A stretch of DNA of 64,000 nucleotides from an uncultured Clostridia bacterium (GTDB taxonomy: Bacteria; Bacillota; Clostridia; Oscillospirales; Acutalibacteraceae), in the NCBI GenBank assembly GCA_945863885.1, contig CAMAZY010000001.1:62001-126000 (forward strand), written 5' to 3'. The position numbers and the translations under genes are program-made. Below the pieces are notes generated by a model. That model had not been told where the DNA came from. It saw only the letters and a program-made list of their open reading frames with translations, and made no database searches. Shown piece by piece: positions 8,838-17,900 of this stretch (position 1 is the stretch's first letter; each line of letters starts with the position of its first letter).

Positions 8838-9629
8838 ATGATGCACAAATTTTGTACGAAAGGAACGGTGCGGATTAAATTACCGCATCTTACGGCAACT
8901 GTTATGAAAAAATCGATTTATGCGATAATCGGTCTGAAACAATTTATAATCTGTTTATCAGCAATAATAGCTGCTGCGTCGATTGTAGTCGGCATAGATA
9001 TCTATCATCTCAAAAGCAGTGCACAGGCTGATATAAGGAGTAATCCGCCTCTTATTATTATCGACGCCGGACACGGCGGAGAAGACGGCGGTACCGTATC
9101 TTCGAGCGGGATCATCGAAAAAGACATAAACTTAGCAATATCTCTTAAAATCAGTCAGATTCTCAAGCTTTACGGTTTTGACACACGCATGATAAGAAGT
9201 GACGACCGGCTCATATATGACAGCGATTGTAAAAGTGTCAGAGAAAAAAAGGTTTCGGATATTCATAACCGGATGGATATCGTAAACAGCTATCCCGACA
9301 GTATTTTTTTAAGTATTCATCAGAATCATTTTGATCAAAGCAAATATTGCGGAGCGCAGGTTTTTTATTCAAAAAACAATCCGGCCAGCAAAGAGATTGC
9401 CGAGTGTATTCAGACTTCGATCGTGTCAAAGCTCCAGCCGGAAAACACACGGCTTGTAAAACCGAGCGGCTCCGAAATATATTTACTGTACCACGCAAAA
9501 TCTCCCGCAGTCATGGTCGAATGCGGTTTTTTGTCAAACGGTGCGGAGGCTCAGCTTTTAAACGATGACGAATATCAGACAAAAATGGCTGTAGCAATCA
9601 TTCAAGGCATACTAACTTATCTTAAATAA
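8838..9629 (+). CDS. N-acetylmuramoyl-L-alanine amidase (Amidase_3, CwlD-like)
   Basis: A single N-terminal membrane/signal segment (about residues 30-50) precedes an Amidase_3 domain. The zinc ligands and catalytic residues are visible in order: DAGHGGEDGG, the E of IEKDINLA, SIHQNHFD, and VECGFLSN. The compact 250-260-residue architecture matches CwlD, which cleaves peptides from muramic acid during spore cortex formation. Start choice is uncertain: ATG 8838, GTG 8868 (behind AAAGGA) and ATG 8904 are all possible. It heads a group with radA and a DUF6873-type gene. Confidence 0.82.
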   Translation: MMHKFCTKGTVRIKLPHLTATVMKKSIYAIIGLKQFIICLSAIIAAASIVVGIDIYHLKSSAQADIRSNPPLIIIDAGHGGEDGGTVSSSGIIEKDINLAISLKISQILKLYGFDTRMIRSDDRLIYDSDCKSVREKKVSDIHNRMDIVNSYPDSIFLSIHQNHFDQSKYCGAQVFYSKNNPASKEIAECIQTSIVSKLQPENTRLVKPSGSEIYLLYHAKSPAVMVECGFLSNGAEAQLLNDDEYQTKMAVAIIQGILTYLK

Positions 9630-9658
9630 GATTGTTATCAAACAGGAGTGAAAACATA

Positions 9659-11032
9659 ATGGCGCAAAAAACGAAAACCGTATTTGTTTGCAGTGAATGC
9701 GGTTATGAAACACCGAAATGGTTCGGAAAATGTCCGGGCTGCGGTGAATGGTCAACCTTGCAGGAAGAAGTGAGAACTCCTCAGGTTTTAAAAGAAGCCA
9801 CAAAAAAAGTCAGCAGCGCAAGCATCCGATCGTATTCGCTTTCAGAAATAAAACCGGATAATGAAATTCGGTATAAAACAGGAATGGGGGAGCTTGATCG
9901 CGTTTTAGGCGGCGGAATAGTCAAGGGCTCTCTCGTTCTCATAAGCGGTGACCCGGGCATCGGTAAATCAACGATTCTTTTACAGATCTGCCGTTGTCTC
10001 GGCGAACGGATGAACATTCTTTATGTTTCCGGTGAGGAGTCCTATAATCAGATTAAGCTTCGTGCAGACAGACTCGGTGTCTCTGCACCGGGATTATCGA
10101 TTCTTTGCGAAACCGATATCCAGGCAGTTTCAGAGTACATCACATCGGCAAAACCGAATCTTGTCATAATCGACTCGATTCAGACGATGAATTTTACGGA
10201 GCTTACATCTTCTCCGGGCAGCGTTGCGCAGGTTAGAGAATCAACCAATCTTCTTATGCGGACGGCGAAAAGCTTATCCATACCGATTCTGATTGTCGGC
10301 CATGTCAACAAGGACGGCAATATCGCCGGGCCTAAAGTTCTTGAACACATAGTTGACGCTGTGTTGTACTTTGAAGGTGAGCGCAATCTTTCTTTCAGAA
10401 TACTGAGAGCGGTAAAAAATCGCTTCGGTTCCACGAACGAAATAGGTGCCTTTGAAATGACGGACAGGGGACTTGAAGAAGTGGAAAATCCCTCACAAAT
10501 GCTGATTTCCGGCAGACCGAAGAACACGCCGGGCACTTGCGTTGCCTGCGTTATGGAAGGCTCAAGACCGCTTCTTGCGGAAATACAAGGTCTTGTTACC
10601 CCGACAAATTTCGGTACGCCGAGACGCATGACCAACGGATTCGATTATAACAGAATGGCGATGCTGATTGCTGTTCTTGAAAAGCGCGGCGGCTATTTTT
10701 TCAGCAACAGCGATGTTTACATCAATATTGTCGGAGGATTAAAGCTTGACGAACCGGCTCTTGACTTGACAATTGCAATGGCCCTTGTTTCTTCTCTAAA
10801 AGATTATCCGATCAAAGATGATGTATTGGCTTTCGGAGAAATCGGTCTTGCCGGAGAAATCAGAGCAATATCACATTGCGAGCAGCGTATCAGAGAAGCG
10901 GCAAGATTGGGTTTTTCAAAATGTATTGTGCCAAAGCACAATTTACGGTCTTTACCGGAAGAGCTGAAAAAGCAAATTGATATTATCGGCGTCAGAACCA
11001 TCAGACAAGCTTTTGAGGCATTGATTATATGA
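9659..11032 (+). CDS. radA: DNA repair protein RadA
   Basis: The 457-residue product starts at ATG 9659 (MAQKTKTVF) with CAGGAG about 10 bases upstream. The N-terminal four-Cys zinc finger (CSECGY...CPGCGEW), Walker A GDPGIGKST near residue 95, the RadA-specific KNRFGS motif and a C-terminal Lon-protease-like domain are all present. RadA is a RecA-like branch-migration helicase that processes recombination intermediates. Its stop overlaps the ATG of the next gene by 4 bp (ATGA). Confidence 0.95.
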   Translation: MAQKTKTVFVCSECGYETPKWFGKCPGCGEWSTLQEEVRTPQVLKEATKKVSSASIRSYSLSEIKPDNEIRYKTGMGELDRVLGGGIVKGSLVLISGDPGIGKSTILLQICRCLGERMNILYVSGEESYNQIKLRADRLGVSAPGLSILCETDIQAVSEYITSAKPNLVIIDSIQTMNFTELTSSPGSVAQVRESTNLLMRTAKSLSIPILIVGHVNKDGNIAGPKVLEHIVDAVLYFEGERNLSFRILRAVKNRFGSTNEIGAFEMTDRGLEEVENPSQMLISGRPKNTPGTCVACVMEGSRPLLAEIQGLVTPTNFGTPRRMTNGFDYNRMAMLIAVLEKRGGYFFSNSDVYINIVGGLKLDEPALDLTIAMALVSSLKDYPIKDDVLAFGEIGLAGEIRAISHCEQRIREAARLGFSKCIVPKHNLRSLPEELKKQIDIIGVRTIRQAFEALII

Positions 11033-11790
11033 TTCGGTTTGTACAAGTACCAAACTTACCGCAAGGCAAAGTTAAAGCCGGAATCATTTCGGGAAAGAAC
11101 AAAAAAATTATCGAATTGCTTGAAGTATACGGCGTTTCACCGATTTTCACACAAACGAATGTCAATATCGATAATAATATAGCAAGTCATGCCGACATCA
11201 ATATTCATCATTTCAAAAATAATATTTTTCTTGTTGACAGCTGCCAAAAGCAACTGATTAAAGACTTGAAAAAACTTCATGCCGATATCCTTACCGTTCA
11301 AGAGTCGGTATACGGCAAATATCCGTTTGACTGCCGCTTGAACTTTGCAAGAATCGGTAACGTTTTGATCGGAAAATCAGGTGTCTGCGACAATCATCTC
11401 AAAGAGTATTGTGATGCAAATGGAATCGATATTATCAATGTTAATCAGGGGTACTGTAAATGCTCCACATGTATCGTGAATGAGAGTTCGATTATAACGG
11501 ACGATCCATCTATAAAAAAAGCTGCTGACGCTGCGGGGATTGATAGTCTGATTGTCAGCAAAGGAGATATCAAACTTAACGGTTATCACTACGGATTTAT
11601 CGGTGGAGCAAGTACGCTGATTGACAAAAACAAACTACTGTTTTTCGGTAACCTCAAGGCACACACGGACTATCAGAATATTATCAGATTCTGTCACAAG
11701 CATGATTGCGATATCATATTTGACGAAAGCTTTGAGCTGACAGACGTCGGCGGCATGATACCTGTTTTGGAATCTGACGATAGCAAATAA
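11029..11790 (+). CDS. DUF6873-type protein, likely GME-fold, translationally coupled to radA
   Basis: The 253-residue soluble protein overlaps radA by 4 bp (ATGA), so the two are probably translationally coupled. It has regularly spaced short segments (FVQVPNLP, NIFLVDSC, LNFARIGN, LLFFGNLKAH, DVGGMIPVLE) that suggest the pseudo-symmetric beta-beta-alpha-beta repeats of the guanidine-modifying (GME) fold; this resemblance is by eye. A CKCSTC cluster sits near residue 142. The usual C-terminal catalytic Cys of amidinotransferases is not seen. Function unknown. Confidence 0.7.
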   Translation: MIRFVQVPNLPQGKVKAGIISGKNKKIIELLEVYGVSPIFTQTNVNIDNNIASHADINIHHFKNNIFLVDSCQKQLIKDLKKLHADILTVQESVYGKYPFDCRLNFARIGNVLIGKSGVCDNHLKEYCDANGIDIINVNQGYCKCSTCIVNESSIITDDPSIKKAADAAGIDSLIVSKGDIKLNGYHYGFIGGASTLIDKNKLLFFGNLKAHTDYQNIIRFCHKHDCDIIFDESFELTDVGGMIPVLESDDSK

Positions 11791-11923
11791 TAATAAAATG
11801 TAAGTGGCTGTTTTTCATGATTTATGTAAACTCGAAAAATGTCATAAAATATCATATAAATCAGCTTATCAATCCGTGACAGCGGAGAATAGGGCTTGTT
11901 GGACTTTTTCCTCACAAAAAATG

Positions 11924-11954
11924 GATCCTGCCGACTTCCGGCAGGATCTTTCGT
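11924..11954 (-). terminator. Terminator after gpmI, partly bidirectional
   Basis: Perfect 10-bp stem GATCCTGCCG/CGGCAGGATC with loop ACTTC (11924-11948). On the minus strand it is followed by CATTTTTT, ending gpmI; on the plus strand by TTTCGTT, so it may also end the radA group. Confidence 0.8.
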
Positions 11955-11966
11955 TATTAAAAAGCT

Positions 11967-13499
11967 TTATTTAATAATGCTCTCTCCGGTCATTTCAGCC
12001 GGCTGGGGGAGTCCCATAATTTTGAGCATCGTCGGGGCAATGTCGCAAAGCTTGCCGCCCTCACGAACCTCGCACGGATAGTTAACAACAACAAACGGAA
12101 CCGGGTTTGTTGTGTGAGCAGTGAACGGGCTTCCGTCCTCTGCATACATCTTGTCAGCGTTGCCGTGGTCAGCGGTGATAAGCATAACACCGCCGATAGA
12201 TTTTACAGCGTCCGCAACCTTGCCGACGCAGGTGTCAACCGCTTCAACCGCCGCCTTTGCCGCATCGAAAACGCCCGTGTGACCGACCATGTCGCAGTTG
12301 GCAAAGTTAAGGATAACCGCATCATATTTTTCGCTCTTGACCGCATCAACAACCTTGTCCGTCACCTCGTATGCGCTCATTTCGGGCTGCATATCGTAGG
12401 TCGGTACTTTCGGGGAAGCAACAAGGATTCTGTCCTCACCCTCGTACTGCTTTTCAACTCCGCCGTTGAAGAAGAACGTAACATGAGCGTATTTCTCGGT
12501 CTCGGCGATTCTAAGCTGTGTCTTGCCGTTTTTCGAAAGATACTCACCGAAGGTGTTCGTGAGCGACTCGGGCTTGAAAGCAACGTGAACATTCGGCATC
12601 GTTGCGTCGTACTGCGTCATGCAGACATAATAAAGAGGGAAAAAGCCGTTCTTTCTTTCGAAGCCCGTGAAGCCTTCATCAACAAAAGTTCTGGTGATTT
12701 CTCTTGCTCTGTCGGGACGGAAGTTGAAGAAAACAACGCTGTCGTTTGCCTTGACAGTTGCTTTTTCAGCGCAAACAGTCGGAAGAACAAATTCGTCCGT
12801 CAGATTCTTGCCGTCCTCGTCAACGGTTTCGTAGGAAGCACGGATAGCGGCAACAGGATCGCTGTTTTGTACGCCCTCGCCGTAAACCATAGCGGCATAC
12901 GCCTTGGAAACACGCTCCCAGCGGTTGTCTCTGTCCATGGCGTAATATCTGCCCATGACGGTGGCCACCTTGCCGACACCGATTTCCTTGAGCTTTTCTA
13001 TCGTTTCAGCGACATAATCAGCACCTGAAGCCGGGGGAACGTCACGGCCGTCAAGGAAGCAGTGAACATAAACCTTTTCAACGCCCATTCTCTTGGCAAG
13101 CTCAACGATCGCATACATATGCGTGTTGTGGCTATGAACGCCGCCATCGGACATCAGACCCATCAGGTGAAGTGCCGAGCCGTTCTTTTTGCAGTTTTCC
13201 ATTGCACCGACAAGAGCCTCGTTTTCAAAAAAGTCTCCGTCCTGAATGGACTTCGTAATTCTTGTCAGTTCCTGATACACAACACGGCCGGCACCGATGT
13301 TGGTGTGACCGACCTCGCTGTTGCCCATCTGACCGTCGGGGAGACCTACGTCCATGCCGGAAGCACCGATATAGGTCATCGGGTTTTCACTCATCAGCTT
13401 GTCAAGATTCGGCGTGTTGGCGGCGGCAATCGCATTGCCGTAGTCGGATTCATTTTTGCCGAAGCCGTCCATGATGCAAAGAAGCACTGTCTTTTTCAT
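11967..13499 (-). CDS. gpmI: 2,3-bisphosphoglycerate-independent phosphoglycerate mutase
   Basis: The 510-residue enzyme starts at ATG 13499 (MKKTVLLCIMDGFG), with GAAAGG nine bases upstream; a longer frame from 13607 includes the tpiA terminator and is not used. The catalytic Ser is residue 61 in GQMGNSEVGHTNIGAGR; metal-site motifs HSHNTH, ADHGNADKM and GHTG are present. It interconverts 3- and 2-phosphoglycerate in glycolysis. It lies downstream of pgk and tpiA, separated from tpiA by a terminator hairpin in its leader. Confidence 0.96.
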   Translation of the reverse strand: MKKTVLLCIMDGFGKNESDYGNAIAAANTPNLDKLMSENPMTYIGASGMDVGLPDGQMGNSEVGHTNIGAGRVVYQELTRITKSIQDGDFFENEALVGAMENCKKNGSALHLMGLMSDGGVHSHNTHMYAIVELAKRMGVEKVYVHCFLDGRDVPPASGADYVAETIEKLKEIGVGKVATVMGRYYAMDRDNRWERVSKAYAAMVYGEGVQNSDPVAAIRASYETVDEDGKNLTDEFVLPTVCAEKATVKANDSVVFFNFRPDRAREITRTFVDEGFTGFERKNGFFPLYYVCMTQYDATMPNVHVAFKPESLTNTFGEYLSKNGKTQLRIAETEKYAHVTFFFNGGVEKQYEGEDRILVASPKVPTYDMQPEMSAYEVTDKVVDAVKSEKYDAVILNFANCDMVGHTGVFDAAKAAVEAVDTCVGKVADAVKSIGGVMLITADHGNADKMYAEDGSPFTAHTTNPVPFVVVNYPCEVREGGKLCDIAPTMLKIMGLPQPAEMTGESIIK

Positions 13500-13531
13500 T
13501 TTTATCAACCTTTCATAATCAATCTTAACCG

Positions 13532-13556
13532 AAAAAAGGGCTGCTTTGTGCAGCCC
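13532..13556 (-). terminator. Hairpin terminator/attenuator between tpiA and gpmI
   Basis: On the minus strand GGGCTGC-loop-GCAGCCC (13538-13556) is followed by six T residues. It lies in the 70-bp gap between tpiA and gpmI, so it probably reduces rather than abolishes readthrough into gpmI; no separate gpmI promoter is obvious in the gap. Confidence 0.75.
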
Positions 13557-13569
13557 CAAGTTGTTTAAA

Positions 13570-14337
13570 TTATTTGCTTGCCGCTGCAACAATTTTGGAG
13601 AAATCAACAGCTTTCAGAGAAGCGCCGCCGATGAGTCCCCCGTCAACGTTGACCTTGGAAACAAGCTCGTCAGCGTTGCCTGCGTTCATGGAACCGCCGT
13701 ACTGAATGGTAACGGTTTCGGCAACATCAGCACCGTAAGCTTCTGCGATAGCGGCACGGACAAAGCCGTTGCCCTCGTCCGCCTGGTCAGCCGTAGCGGT
13801 TACACCGGTACCGATAGCCCAAACCGGCTCGTAAGCGATGATAACGTTCTCGAGTTGCTCCTTGGTAACGTTTGTAAGAGCCATCTTGGTCTGGAACTTG
13901 AGAAGCGTTTCGGTGTAGCCGAGCTCTCTTTGCTCGAGTGTTTCACCGACACAGATGATAGCCTTCAGACCTGCGTTTAAAGCGGCAAGGGAGCGAAGAT
14001 TGACGGTCTGGTCGGTTTCGCCGAAGTAGGTTCTTCTTTCGCTGTGACCGATGACAACATATTCAACACCGGCTTCCTTGAGCATATCGGCGGAAACCTC
14101 GCCGGTGTAAGCGCCCGAAGCCTTGAAGTGAACGTTTTCAGCGCCGATTTTGATGTTCGAACCCTTAGCGGCTTCAATTGCTGCGGGAATGTCGATGAAC
14201 GGAACACAGAGAACGACATCACAGTCAGCGTCCTTGACAAGCGGCTTCATTTCGTTGATGAGAGCGGTTGTCTCAGACGGTGTTTTATTCATTTTCCAGT
14301 TACCTGCGATAACTGCTTTACGAACTGCCTTTTTCAT
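13570..14337 (-). CDS. tpiA: Triosephosphate isomerase
   Basis: The 255-residue protein has GNWKMNK (active-site Lys) near the N-terminus, VIGHSERRTYFGE (catalytic His) near residue 100, AYEPVWAIGTG (catalytic Glu) near residue 170 and the phosphate loop GGSMNAGN. Length is normal. It interconverts dihydroxyacetone phosphate and glyceraldehyde-3-phosphate. AAAGGAG precedes the ATG, 32 bp after pgk in the same operon. Confidence 0.97.
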   Translation of the reverse strand: MKKAVRKAVIAGNWKMNKTPSETTALINEMKPLVKDADCDVVLCVPFIDIPAAIEAAKGSNIKIGAENVHFKASGAYTGEVSADMLKEAGVEYVVIGHSERRTYFGETDQTVNLRSLAALNAGLKAIICVGETLEQRELGYTETLLKFQTKMALTNVTKEQLENVIIAYEPVWAIGTGVTATADQADEGNGFVRAAIAEAYGADVAETVTIQYGGSMNAGNADELVSKVNVDGGLIGGASLKAVDFSKIVAAASK

Positions 14338-14369
14338 TTTGGAAATCTCCTTTATATTTAATGCTATAA

Positions 14370-15563
14370 TTATTTGTCGTTAAGAGCAACTACGCCCGGA
14401 AGATCTTTACCCTCGAGGAACTCAAGAGAAGCACCGCCGCCGGTGGAGATGTGGCTCATTTTGTCGGCAAAGCCGAGCTTTGCAACAGCAGCTGCTGAGT
14501 CGCCGCCGCCGACAATGGAGATTGCGCCGCTTTCCGCAATAGCAGTTGCAACCGCAACGGTACCGGCTGCGAAGTGTTCCCATTCGGAAACACCCATCGG
14601 TCCGTTCCAGATAACGGTGCCGGCTCCCTTGATAGCGTCGGAGAAGAGCTTCTGTGTCTTCGGTCCGATGTCAAGACCCATCCAGCCGTCGGGGATATCA
14701 TCGGAATCAACGGTCATATATTCGGTGTTCGGGTCATATTCCTTACCGACAACGTTGTCAAGCGGAATCAGGAAGTTGACGCCCTTTTCCTTGGCAAGAT
14801 CCATCATGCTTTTGGCAAGATCAATTTTATCCTCTTCACAGATGGAGGTACCGACCGAGTGACCAAGAGCGGCGAAGAAGGTATAAGCCATGCCGCCGCC
14901 GACGATAAGGGTATCAACCTTATCCATCAGATTTGTGATAACGCCGATCTTGTCGGAAACCTTAGCACCGCCGAGAATGGCAACAAGCGGTCTCTTCGGA
15001 TTTTCAAGTGCGCCGCCGATATAGTCAAGCTCTTTTCTGATAAGGAAGCCACAGACAGCGGGAAGATAATCGGCAACACCTGTGGTTGAGCTGTGTGCTC
15101 TGTGAGCCGAACCGAATGCATCGTTGACATAGATTTCAGCAAGGGAAGCGAGCGCCTTTGAAAATTCGGGATCGTTCTTTGTTTCTTCTGCGTGGAAGCG
15201 AACGTTTTCAAGAAGCATGACTTCACCCTCCTTGAGGGAAGCGGCAAGCTCCTTTGCGCTTTCGCCGACAACGTCCTTTGCCATTTTCACTTCGATACCG
15301 AGAAGCTCGCCGAGTCTCTTTGCTACGGGAGCAAGCGAAAACTCGGGCTTGAATTCACCCTTGGGTCTGCCTAAATGTGAGCAAAGAATAACCTTTGCGT
15401 TGTGGTCAAGAAGATACTTGATAGTCGGCAGGGAAGCGACGATTCTCTTATCGCTGGTGATTACTCCGTTTTCCATCTTGACATTGAAGTCACAGCGGAC
15501 AAGAACCTTCTTACCGCTTACGTCAATGTCTTCAACAGACTTCTTGTTCAGTACATTCATCAT
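14370..15563 (-). CDS. pgk: Phosphoglycerate kinase
   Basis: The 397-residue enzyme shows the family landmarks [14 protein letters not shown] near the start, [32 protein letters not shown], and the nucleotide-site motifs [15 protein letters not shown] and [13 protein letters not shown] plus GGGDSAAAV near the C-terminus. Two tandem ATG codons (15563 and 15560) follow an AAGGAAAG site. It forms ATP and 3-phosphoglycerate from 1,3-bisphosphoglycerate. It is the first gene of the pgk-tpiA-gpmI group; gap is not in this cluster. Confidence 0.97.
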   Translation of the reverse strand: MMNVLNKKSVEDIDVSGKKVLVRCDFNVKMENGVITSDKRIVASLPTIKYLLDHNAKVILCSHLGRPKGEFKPEFSLAPVAKRLGELLGIEVKMAKDVVGESAKELAASLKEGEVMLLENVRFHAEETKNDPEFSKALASLAEIYVNDAFGSAHRAHSSTTGVADYLPAVCGFLIRKELDYIGGALENPKRPLVAILGGAKVSDKIGVITNLMDKVDTLIVGGGMAYTFFAALGHSVGTSICEEDKIDLAKSMMDLAKEKGVNFLIPLDNVVGKEYDPNTEYMTVDSDDIPDGWMGLDIGPKTQKLFSDAIKGAGTVIWNGPMGVSEWEHFAAGTVAVATAIAESGAISIVGGGDSAAAVAKLGFADKMSHISTGGGASLEFLEGKDLPGVVALNDK

Positions 15564-15604
15564 GTGTTTTTCTTTCCTTTCGATACAAATTGATTGATAA
15601 TTAT

Positions 15605-15632
15605 ATTATACCATAACCAACAGACATTTTAT
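15605..15632 (-). promoter_or_regulatory. Probable extended -10 promoter for pgk-tpiA-gpmI
   Basis: The minus strand reads TGGTATAAT (TATAAT at 15605-15610), an extended -10 with the upstream TG. The -35 region is weak. It lies about 45 bp upstream of the pgk ATG. Confidence 0.6.
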
Positions 15633-15718
15633 AACAACAAGCGAAAATTTTCAAGTGTTTTAAGGTAAAAAATGACAAATGTCGTGCGTGTGTTTTGGTT
15701 GATATTGACGAAAATAGG

Positions 15719-17884
15719 CTATTTCAGCCAGTCCTTAAGTAAATCAGCCATCGGATTGTTTGCTTCCTCGTTCTTCTGCTGATTTTTCATGTATCGCTGA
15801 ACGTCATACTTTCCGGCACCGTCGCTTGCCTTGCGGCTGTTGAAGTCCGAAAGCTTTTCGCGGTAACCGCATTTACAGAAGAACGCCTTTTTGTCGCCCT
15901 CGCCCCGAAGCTCCATTTTTTTATGACAGTTCGGACAGCGGGCGTTTGTAACGAGCGAAAGACTTCTGCGGTAGCCGCATTCTCTGTCCTGACAAATGAG
16001 CATTTTGCCCTTTTTGCCGTTGACTTCGAGTAGGTACTTTCCGCAGTCGGGGCACTTTTCCTTTGTCATGTTGTCGTGGACATATTGCGCATCGCTTGCA
16101 ATTACCATTTTCACAAGCGAAGAAGCGTATTTTCTCATCTCGTCGATGAACGTTTTCATGTCCTGCGTACCTTTACTGATATTTTGCAGCTGTTGTTCCC
16201 ATTTGGCGGTAAGCTCGGCGGACTTGAGGTCGGGCGGTACGATTTTGATTAACTGCTTGCCCTTGGCGGTCGGGTGAATCTCCTTGCCGACCCGTTCAAT
16301 CGAGAAATTGTCAAACAGCTTTTCGATGATGTCCGCTCTTGTTGCCGGTGTACCAAGGCCGCTTGTGGTCTGAATCACAGCCTTGAGATTTTTGTCCGCA
16401 ATCTGCTTTGACGGGTTTTCCATAGCGGTAAGAAGCGTTGCTTCGGTGTACCGTGCCGGCGGTCTTGTTTTGCCCGAGCCGATTTTGAGATTCTGTACCG
16501 CAAGCTTTCCACCTTTTTTGAGGTCGGGCAGGTTCTGCGCCTTGTTTTCGGCTTCTTCCTCCTCGTCCTCTCCGAAGCTTTTGCCGTAAAGTGCTTTCCA
16601 ACCCTCACTTTTAACGACTTTCCCTTTTGCATAAAAGCTTTCCGAACCGATGTTGATTGTCAGCTTAACCTCGTCATATTCGAACGGTTCGCTCAGTACG
16701 GCAAGAAACCGCTTGACAACAAGGTCGTAGATATTCCGTTCCTCGTGGGTGAACTTTGCAAAATTTGCGCTTTGCTCGGTCGGAATAATCGCATGGTGAT
16801 CCGTTACCTTGGCATCGTTTACGATGTATTTGGTGTTAATCGGCTTTCTGAAAAGTGACATCGCCGTTTTCTGATACGCTCCTATTGCTACGCTCTTGAG
16901 CCGTTCGGGAATTGTTGCGGCGACATCTTTTGTGATGTACCGTGAATCCGTTCTCGGGTAGGTCAGCACCTTGTGCATCTCGTAAAGGCTTTGCATATAC
17001 GAAAGCGTCTGCTTCGCCGAATAGCCGTACAGCTTGTTAGCGTCTCTTTGAAGCTCGGTAAGGTCGTAGGCGGCGGGCGGATTCTGCTTCTTTGCTGTCC
17101 GCTCAACTGAAGCAACAACCGCTTGCAGTCCGGTAAGCGATTTTACGATTTTCTCAACATATTCCCGGTTTGAAAACCGTGTGTTGCCGTTTTTGTCCCG
17201 GAAAGTGGCCGTAAAGTCCTTAAAAACCGCCTGAAGCGTAAAGTAGTCGCTCGGCTTGAACTTGAGAATTTCTTCTTCCCGTTCCACAATCATCGCAAGT
17301 GTCGGGGTTTGCACCCGTCCGGCGGAAAGCTGAGCGTTGTGTTTGCAGGTCAGCGCTCTTGTGACGTTCAGTCCGACCAGCCAGTCTGCCTCGGCTCTTG
17401 CCTGCGCCGAATAGTAAAGGTTGTCGTACTGCTTCGCCGGCTTCAAAGAAGCAAAGCCCTCTTTGATCGCCTTGTCCGTCTGAGAGGAAATCCAAAGCCG
17501 GAACGCCGGTTTTTTAAAGTGCGCTTTCATCATGATCCACCGGGCAACAAGCTCACCCTCACGGCCGGCGTCCGTTGCGATAACGAGTGAATCAATATCC
17601 TTTCGTGCCATCAGGGCGGACACGGTTTTATACTGCTTCGCCGTTTGTTTGATCACAACAAGCTTCATTTTTTCGGGCAGCATCGGCAGATCCTCAAGCC
17701 GCCACGCCTTATATTTGTCGTCGTAAAGATCGGGGTCGGCGAGGGTGACAAGGTGACCGAGCGCCCATGTGACAACGTATCGGTCGCCTTCAATAAAGCC
17801 GTTTCCCTTGCGGTTTGCGCCGATAACCCGGGCAATATCACGGGCAACCGACGGCTTTTCGGCAAGTACAAGCTGTTTTCCCAT
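15719..17884 (-). CDS. topB: DNA topoisomerase III
   Basis: The 721-residue type IA topoisomerase begins with the TOPRIM motif AEKPSVARDIA, has ATDAGREGELVARW for metal binding, the active-site Tyr in LTYPRTDSRYI (about residue 310), and C-terminal zinc-finger segments (CPDCGKYLL...CGYRRS and CPNCHKKMELRG...CKCGYRE). It relaxes negative supercoils and decatenates DNA. It is the last gene of the DUF2079-yfmF-yfmH-topB group, 16 bp after yfmH. It could be an acquired-type TopB, but nothing mobile flanks it. Confidence 0.95.
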   Translation of the reverse strand: MGKQLVLAEKPSVARDIARVIGANRKGNGFIEGDRYVVTWALGHLVTLADPDLYDDKYKAWRLEDLPMLPEKMKLVVIKQTAKQYKTVSALMARKDIDSLVIATDAGREGELVARWIMMKAHFKKPAFRLWISSQTDKAIKEGFASLKPAKQYDNLYYSAQARAEADWLVGLNVTRALTCKHNAQLSAGRVQTPTLAMIVEREEEILKFKPSDYFTLQAVFKDFTATFRDKNGNTRFSNREYVEKIVKSLTGLQAVVASVERTAKKQNPPAAYDLTELQRDANKLYGYSAKQTLSYMQSLYEMHKVLTYPRTDSRYITKDVAATIPERLKSVAIGAYQKTAMSLFRKPINTKYIVNDAKVTDHHAIIPTEQSANFAKFTHEERNIYDLVVKRFLAVLSEPFEYDEVKLTINIGSESFYAKGKVVKSEGWKALYGKSFGEDEEEEAENKAQNLPDLKKGGKLAVQNLKIGSGKTRPPARYTEATLLTAMENPSKQIADKNLKAVIQTTSGLGTPATRADIIEKLFDNFSIERVGKEIHPTAKGKQLIKIVPPDLKSAELTAKWEQQLQNISKGTQDMKTFIDEMRKYASSLVKMVIASDAQYVHDNMTKEKCPDCGKYLLEVNGKKGKMLICQDRECGYRRSLSLVTNARCPNCHKKMELRGEGDKKAFFCKCGYREKLSDFNSRKASDGAGKYDVQRYMKNQQKNEEANNPMADLLKDWLK

Positions 17885-17900
17885 AGTTTATCAATCCCTT

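Noticed and set aside
12114..13028. Long open frame (304 codons) on the plus strand across gpmI
   Set aside because: It is antisense to an unmistakable gpmI, has no ribosome binding site and no recognisable protein features.
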